Shown here piece by piece: positions 49,098-52,904 of a DNA stretch of 52,904 nt. The DNA lies in the NCBI GenBank assembly GCA_023230525.1, contig JALNXE010000019.1, positions 1 to 52,904 on the forward strand. Reading direction: 5' to 3'. This DNA is from Desulfobulbaceae bacterium. GTDB lineage: Bacteria; Desulfobacterota; Desulfobulbia; Desulfobulbales; SURF-16. Below the pieces are notes generated by a model. That model saw only the letters and a program-made list of their open reading frames with translations. It ran no database searches and had not been told where the DNA came from. Numbering within the stretch: position 1 is the stretch's first letter; the number at the start of each line of letters is the position of its first letter. Position numbers and translations under genes: made by a program.

Positions 49098-50288
49098 ATG
49101 TCAGAAACATCCCATTTAGAGGCCGCCGACGTGCATATCGTCGAGCAGGACGGCCGGCAATTCATCCTGGTGGGCACGGCGCACATCTCCCGCGCCTCGG
49201 TGGAGCTTGTCCATCAGGTCATTACCAGAGAGAATCCGGACTGCGTCTGCGTCGAACTTGACGCCAAGCGCTACGAGTCCCTGTCCGAAAAAAAACGGTG
49301 GAAGACCCTTGATCTGAAACAGATCATCCGCAACAAACAGCTGAGCACCCTGATGATCAATCTGGTGCTTGCCTCCTACCAGAAAAAGCTGGGCGACCAG
49401 CTGGGCGTCATGCCCGGCTCGGAATTGCTGGAGGCGGCCACCACGGCCCAGGCCATGGACATTCCGGTTTCCCTGTGCGACCGGGATGTGCGGGTTACCA
49501 TGCGCCGGGCCTGGAAAACCACCTCCTTCTGGCGGAAAAATTATCTGGTCGCAAGCCTCATCACCTCGCTCTTTGAAGAGACGGAAATCACCGAGGAGAA
49601 ACTAAAGACACTCAAGGAAACCGACGTCCTGTCCGAGCTGCTGGCCGAACTGGGCCAGGCTTTGCCGGAACTGAAAACCGTGCTCATCGATGAACGGGAT
49701 ACCTTTCTGGCCGAGAAAATCAAGCGGGCCAAGGGTAAAAAAATCGTGGCGGTGGTCGGCGCCGGCCACATCCAAGGGGTGAAACAGGCCCTGGCAGAGG
49801 ACCGCAGCAGCCAGATGGAGGAGATCAACTCCATCCCCCCGGTGTCGCCGGTGTGGAAAGCGGTGGGCTGGCTCATCCCGGCCACCATCCTCGGCTCCAT
49901 CGGCGTCATCGGCTACAACAAAGGCTTTGCCGTGGCCGGGGAAAATCTCCTCTACTGGATTCTGGCCACCGGCACTCCCTCCGCCCTGGGCGCGCTCCTC
50001 GGCATGGCCCATCCGCTCACCATCCTTGCCGCCTTTGCCGCCGCCCCCCTTACCACTCTTTCACCGGTTATCGGCGTGGGCCATGTCACGGCCTTTGTCC
50101 AGGTCATGGTGCAGCCGCCCCAGGTGCATGAATTTGAGACCGTGCTGGGAGATATATCGAAAATCCGTAAGTGGTGGGGCAACAAACTGCTCAGGGTCTT
50201 TCTGGCCTTTGTGCTGCCAACCTTTGGCGGTATGATCGGCGTCTGGATCGGCGGCGTTGAAATTTTATCCAATCTAACCAAACCATAA
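49098..50288 (+). CDS. TraB/PrgY family membrane protein
   Basis: 396 residues from the ATG at 49098; an in-frame start at 48999 lies before the terminator and is rejected. The N-terminal half has the TraB motifs GTAHISRASVELV (with conserved His) and CVELDAKRY, then VVGAGHIQGV. Four hydrophobic helices fill the last 130 residues (for example AVGWLIPATILGSIGVIGY and LLRVFLAFVLPTFGGMIGVW). TraB/PrgY proteins are membrane-anchored, metalloprotease-like (TIKI-related); in Enterococcus PrgY limits pheromone activity, but the function in other bacteria is unknown. It is followed by yhbY two bases later. Confidence 0.87.
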   Translation: MSETSHLEAADVHIVEQDGRQFILVGTAHISRASVELVHQVITRENPDCVCVELDAKRYESLSEKKRWKTLDLKQIIRNKQLSTLMINLVLASYQKKLGDQLGVMPGSELLEAATTAQAMDIPVSLCDRDVRVTMRRAWKTTSFWRKNYLVASLITSLFEETEITEEKLKTLKETDVLSELLAELGQALPELKTVLIDERDTFLAEKIKRAKGKKIVAVVGAGHIQGVKQALAEDRSSQMEEINSIPPVSPVWKAVGWLIPATILGSIGVIGYNKGFAVAGENLLYWILATGTPSALGALLGMAHPLTILAAFAAAPLTTLSPVIGVGHVTAFVQVMVQPPQVHEFETVLGDISKIRKWWGNKLLRVFLAFVLPTFGGMIGVWIGGVEILSNLTKP

Positions 50289-50290
50289 TC

Positions 50291-50602
50291 ATGAAAAAAA
50301 AATTACTTACCGGTAAACAGAAAAGCTATCTGCGCGGCCTGGGCCATCACCTGGTGCCCATCGCCATGATCGGCCAGAACGGTCTGACCAAAGAGGTGCT
50401 GGCCGCAATCAATGCCGTGCTCGCGGCCCACGAACTGGTGAAAATAAAGGTCCAGAACACCGCGGCCATTGACCGGCATGAGGCGGCGGAAAGCGTTGCC
50501 GGTCAGACCGGCGCCCAGCTGGTGCAGGTCATCGGCAGAAGCATTCTGCTGTACAAGGCTAACCAGGATATGCGGCCGGAAAAAAGGATCATCCTGCCCT
50601 GA
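50291..50602 (+). CDS. yhbY: YhbY/CRS1 family RNA-binding protein
   Basis: 103 residues; a single CRM domain with the pattern LTGKQKSYLRGLGHHLVPIAMIGQNGLTKEVL and the GxxG-like loop region (quoted in two parts by position 7-38). YhbY binds the precursor of the large ribosomal subunit and helps its assembly. It starts 2 bases after the TraB-like gene and is followed within 28 bases by the isocitrate lyase/PEP mutase gene, so all four genes to surE look cotranscribed. Confidence 0.92.
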   Translation: MKKKLLTGKQKSYLRGLGHHLVPIAMIGQNGLTKEVLAAINAVLAAHELVKIKVQNTAAIDRHEAAESVAGQTGAQLVQVIGRSILLYKANQDMRPEKRIILP

Positions 50603-50630
50603 CCGGTCACGCCCGGAACCGGAAACAGCC

Positions 50631-51506
50631 ATGACTTCTCCGCGCCAAAAACTGGAAAAACTGCTCAGCTCACCGCAGCTTCTGGTCATGCCCTGCTGCT
50701 ATGACGCGCTCACGGCCAGCCTGATCGAACAGGCGGGCTTTCCCCTCACCTTCATGAGCGGCTTTGCCGTCAGTGCGGCCCGGCTCGGCCTGCCGGACAC
50801 CGGCCTGATTTCCTATGGTGAAATGGTCGACCAGGGCCGCAGCATCTGCGGCAGGGTCAACATCCCGGTGATCGGGGACGCGGACACGGGCTACGGCAAT
50901 GCGCTGAACATCAAACGGACCATTGCCGGTTTTGCTTCCGCCGGTTTTGCCTGCGCCATGATTGAAGACCAGCGGCTGCCCAAGCGCTGCGGCCACACCC
51001 AGGGCAAACAGGTGGTGGAGCGGGGGGAGGCGCTGGCCCGCATCCGGGCCGCGGTGGATGCCCGGGCCGAAGGGGCGGATATCCTCATCATGGCCCGCAC
51101 CGATGCCAGGGCCACCCATGGGCTGGAGGAGGCGCTTTACCGCTGCCAGGCCTTTGCCGGGCTGGGGGCTGACATCATTTTTCTTGAGGCCCCGGAGTCG
51201 GTTGCGGAAATGGAACGCTTCTGCCGGGAAATTCCCGGGGCCAAGATGGCCAATATGCTGCAGCACGGCAAAACCCCGCTGCTTTCCCATGGTCAGCTGG
51301 CGGAAATCAGTTTTAAGATCGTCGCCTATCCCCTCACCCTGCTCAGCGCCGCTATTTCCGCCATGCAGCAGGCCCTGGCCGCCCTGAAAACAGACGGTTA
51401 TCCGGATCATCTCGATTTCGCCACCCTCAGGGAACTGCTCGGCTTCAACGAGTATGACCGCCAGCAACAACGGTATGCCGCAGAAATCATGGATTTAAAG
51501 AAGTAA
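50631..51506 (+). CDS. Isocitrate lyase / PEP mutase superfamily enzyme
   Basis: 291 residues from the ATG at 50631. The metal site GDADTGYGN (about 83-91) and the signature KRCGHTQGK (about 122-130) are intact, with MIEDQ before it. Size and loop fit the oxaloacetate decarboxylase, methylisocitrate lyase and carboxyphosphonate-mutase-like members. KRCGH is common in C-C bond-cleaving lyases; the exact substrate cannot be fixed. No prp (methylcitrate) or phosphonate gene is nearby. Position between yhbY and surE gives no pathway hint. Cytoplasmic; no signal peptide. Confidence 0.85.
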   Translation: MTSPRQKLEKLLSSPQLLVMPCCYDALTASLIEQAGFPLTFMSGFAVSAARLGLPDTGLISYGEMVDQGRSICGRVNIPVIGDADTGYGNALNIKRTIAGFASAGFACAMIEDQRLPKRCGHTQGKQVVERGEALARIRAAVDARAEGADILIMARTDARATHGLEEALYRCQAFAGLGADIIFLEAPESVAEMERFCREIPGAKMANMLQHGKTPLLSHGQLAEISFKIVAYPLTLLSAAISAMQQALAALKTDGYPDHLDFATLRELLGFNEYDRQQQRYAAEIMDLKK

Positions 51507-51514
51507 CAGCCGAC

Positions 51515-52300
51515 ATGCGGGAAAAAAAGAAAGCGCTTATTTTGCTGACCAATGATGACGGGGTCTACGCCCCGGGACTGAGACTGCTTTTTGCCGGACT
51601 TGCGTCGGCAGGCGAGACGATTATCGTGGCCCCGGACCGGGACAACAGCGCGGTCAGCCATTCGCTGTCGCTGCATCGCCCCCTGATGGTGAAAGAGCTG
51701 GAAGAAAATATCTTTTCGATCAACGGCACCCCGGCGGACTGCGTGACCATCGGCGTGGAGAAGGTGCTGCCCAGAAAGCCTGATCTCATTGTGTCCGGCA
51801 TCAATGCCGGCGCCAACCTCGGCCACGACATCAGCTATTCCGGCACCGTCTCAGCAGCCAAGGAGGGCACCATCCGCGGGGTGCCGTCCATGGCCCTGTC
51901 CATTGCCGGCCACGGCCCCTATCATTTTGATACCGGCCTGCAGTGCGCCCGGTTCGTGGCGGAACTCATTCTGACCAACGGACTGCCGGGCGACTGTTAT
52001 CTCAACATCAACATCCCCAACCTGAGGCCCGCGGAGATCCGCGGCCTCAAAATCACCAGGCAGGGCAGCAGGATGTATGAGGATGCCCTGCAGGAACTCT
52101 CCGACCCCTGGGGGCGCCCCTGTTTCTGGATCGGCGGCGGCAAGCCTTCCCAAGAGCTGGAATGCGGCACGGATTCCTTTGAGACGGAAAAAAACTATAT
52201 CTCCATCACCCCGATCCATGTCGATCTGACCAACTATGAGGCCCTGGACACCCTGCAGGGAGCCTGGGGCAGCACCCTGAAAGGCCATCAATTTCCCTGA
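51515..52300 (+). CDS. surE: SurE, 5'/3'-nucleotidase
   Basis: 261 residues. The SurE metal-binding motif LLTNDDGVYAPGL (about 9-21) and PDRDNSAVSHSLSL are followed by GTPADCV and the SGINAGANLGHDISYSGTVSAA segment (parts quoted separately by position 93-114). The enzyme dephosphorylates nucleoside monophosphates and is linked to stationary-phase survival. It starts 8 bases after the isocitrate lyase-like gene and is the last gene of this run. It is complete at the C-terminus. Confidence 0.95.
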   Translation: MREKKKALILLTNDDGVYAPGLRLLFAGLASAGETIIVAPDRDNSAVSHSLSLHRPLMVKELEENIFSINGTPADCVTIGVEKVLPRKPDLIVSGINAGANLGHDISYSGTVSAAKEGTIRGVPSMALSIAGHGPYHFDTGLQCARFVAELILTNGLPGDCYLNINIPNLRPAEIRGLKITRQGSRMYEDALQELSDPWGRPCFWIGGGKPSQELECGTDSFETEKNYISITPIHVDLTNYEALDTLQGAWGSTLKGHQFP

Positions 52301-52315
52301 GGCCTCTTGCTGCCG

Positions 52316-52588
52316 TCACTTGCCGGGAATGGCAGCCATGGCCGGGTCTTCCTTGACCGGAGAGGCCGCAGGCTGTTGCCCATTGGCGGTTTCCTTCCCC
52401 TTTTCCGCAGGCGGAATGGCGGCCATGGCCGGTTCTTCCACAACTTTCCCCCCAACTCTTTCTTCTGTTGCGGCTTGCGGAGCAGCCTGCTTGCTGTCGC
52501 AGCCGGACTTGGACGCCAGAGCGCTGACTGGGATGAACAGCAGGGAACCGCACAGGCAGACGAACAAGGTGCATCTGAACTTTTTCAT
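52316..52588 (-). CDS. Small secreted protein with duplicated PAMAAIP motif
   Basis: 90 residues from the ATG at 52588, chosen for GAGGAAAAAC just upstream. A signal peptide (MKKFRCTLFVCLCGSLLFIP) ends near ALASKSGC. The mature part is Ala/Pro/Glu/Lys-rich and low in complexity. It holds two copies of (E/D)PAMAAIP, about 30 residues apart, one at the very C-terminus. A Cys at the cleavage region does not form a clear lipobox. No family recognised. It converges with surE and lies upstream, on the same strand, of nothing visible; the uspA-like gene end is 128 bases to the right. Confidence 0.68.
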   Translation of the reverse strand: MKKFRCTLFVCLCGSLLFIPVSALASKSGCDSKQAAPQAATEERVGGKVVEEPAMAAIPPAEKGKETANGQQPAASPVKEDPAMAAIPGK

Positions 52589-52715
52589 GTTTTTCCTCAA
52601 AGGCCGGGGCTTTTCCCTTGCCGGGCGGCAGAGGGAAAAGCCCGGCGAGCGGCCTGACCGGTCAAGGAGATCATCGGGACCACCCGCCATCTGGCCGATT
52701 CAGCAACAGCAAAAA

Positions 52716-52904
52716 TTATTTGTAAGGATTATAGACCAGAACAGGACAGGGGGAGTTTTTCACCACCCGCTCCGCCACGCTGCCCATCAGAATCTTCTCC
52801 AGCCCCCGGTAGCCGTGGGTGCCGATGATAATCGTATCATAGGATTTTGCCTCGTCCAGAATGGTGTCCACCGTATCGCCGATGACCACTTTCGTCTCAC
52901 GGAT
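52716..52904 (-). CDS. Universal stress protein (UspA family), 5' part beyond the window
   Basis: The last 62 codons of a gene that runs off the right edge. The C-terminal ATP-binding motif of UspA proteins is clear: GTHGYRGLEKILMGSVAERV, matching G-x2-G-x9-G-S, then VVKNSPCPVLVYNP, the usual last strand. Proteins with this motif bind ATP and accumulate under stress. The stop TAA is at 52716-52718. The N-terminus is not seen, so single- or tandem-domain form is unknown. Confidence 0.9.
   Translation of the reverse strand: MRETKVVIGDTVDTILDEAKSYDTIIIGTHGYRGLEKILMGSVAERVVKNSPCPVLVYNPYK

Overview
The window looks like the chromosome of a Gram-negative, anaerobic or microaerobic deltaproteobacterium (Desulfobacterota). 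A Desulfobulbales-type organism is my best guess. The guess rests on gene content: a folate-type TrmFO, rubrerythrin, a cyclic-dinucleotide (GEMM-I) riboswitch, many hybrid sensor proteins, and a FadL outer-membrane protein. No rRNA or tRNA is present to settle it. Most genes are GC-rich with good Shine-Dalgarno sites. No CRISPR array or insertion-sequence transposase was found.

Layout. 1-2.5 kb: the 3' part of a PIF1/RecD-like helicase. 2.5-6.3 kb: an AT-richer accessory stretch with a DUF2971 protein, a TerB/zinc-ribbon protein and a hicB-hicA toxin-antitoxin pair. It is littered with small palindromic repeats, and hicBA lies between two copies of an ~87-bp direct repeat. 6.3-8.5 kb: dodecin, then a GEMM-I riboswitch in front of a GGDEF/HD-GYP protein. 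8.8-23.3 kb: a chemosensory operon on the + strand (hybrid CheA, CheW, double-Cache MCP, CheB, response regulator, CheR). It runs into a small two-helix membrane protein and a 1771-residue transporter/sensor kinase. 23.4-26.4 kb: a DEAD-box RNA helicase, an RRM protein, and a non-coding tandem array of five ~155-bp units, each ending in a strong terminator-like hairpin. 26.4-31.2 kb: trmFO, a family-4 uracil-DNA glycosylase, a REC-TPR protein, rubrerythrin and a PilZ protein. 31.4-38.3 kb: a secreted subtilisin-like protease with a dockerin, a receiver-pyruvate kinase fusion, a ZIP transporter, efp-epmA and a moaE-like gene. 38.5-45.7 kb: pepN, a LysM lytic transglycosylase, a zinc-ribbon PilZ protein, a Nudix hydrolase and a monohaem cytochrome. 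45.9-52.9 kb: an acyl-CoA ligase/FadL pair, traB-yhbY-(isocitrate lyase/PEP mutase family)-surE, a small secreted protein and the end of a universal stress protein gene.

How the parts connect. Signalling dominates: a Che pathway with its own methylation pair, a hybrid kinase that may sense a transported solute, and c-di-GMP parts (riboswitch, GGDEF/HD-GYP enzyme, two PilZ proteins). Receiver domains are also fused to a TPR scaffold and to pyruvate kinase. The rest is mainly housekeeping (tRNA and EF-P modification, DNA repair, cell-wall and peptide turnover) plus long-chain fatty-acid uptake and activation.

Most worth following: (1) the tandem terminator-unit array at 25458-26231; (2) a 179-bp palindromic element present twice (12617-12795 and 43731-43909), with TAA on both sides, at gene 3' ends, whose stems differ between copies but stay complementary; (3) the REC-pyruvate kinase fusion.
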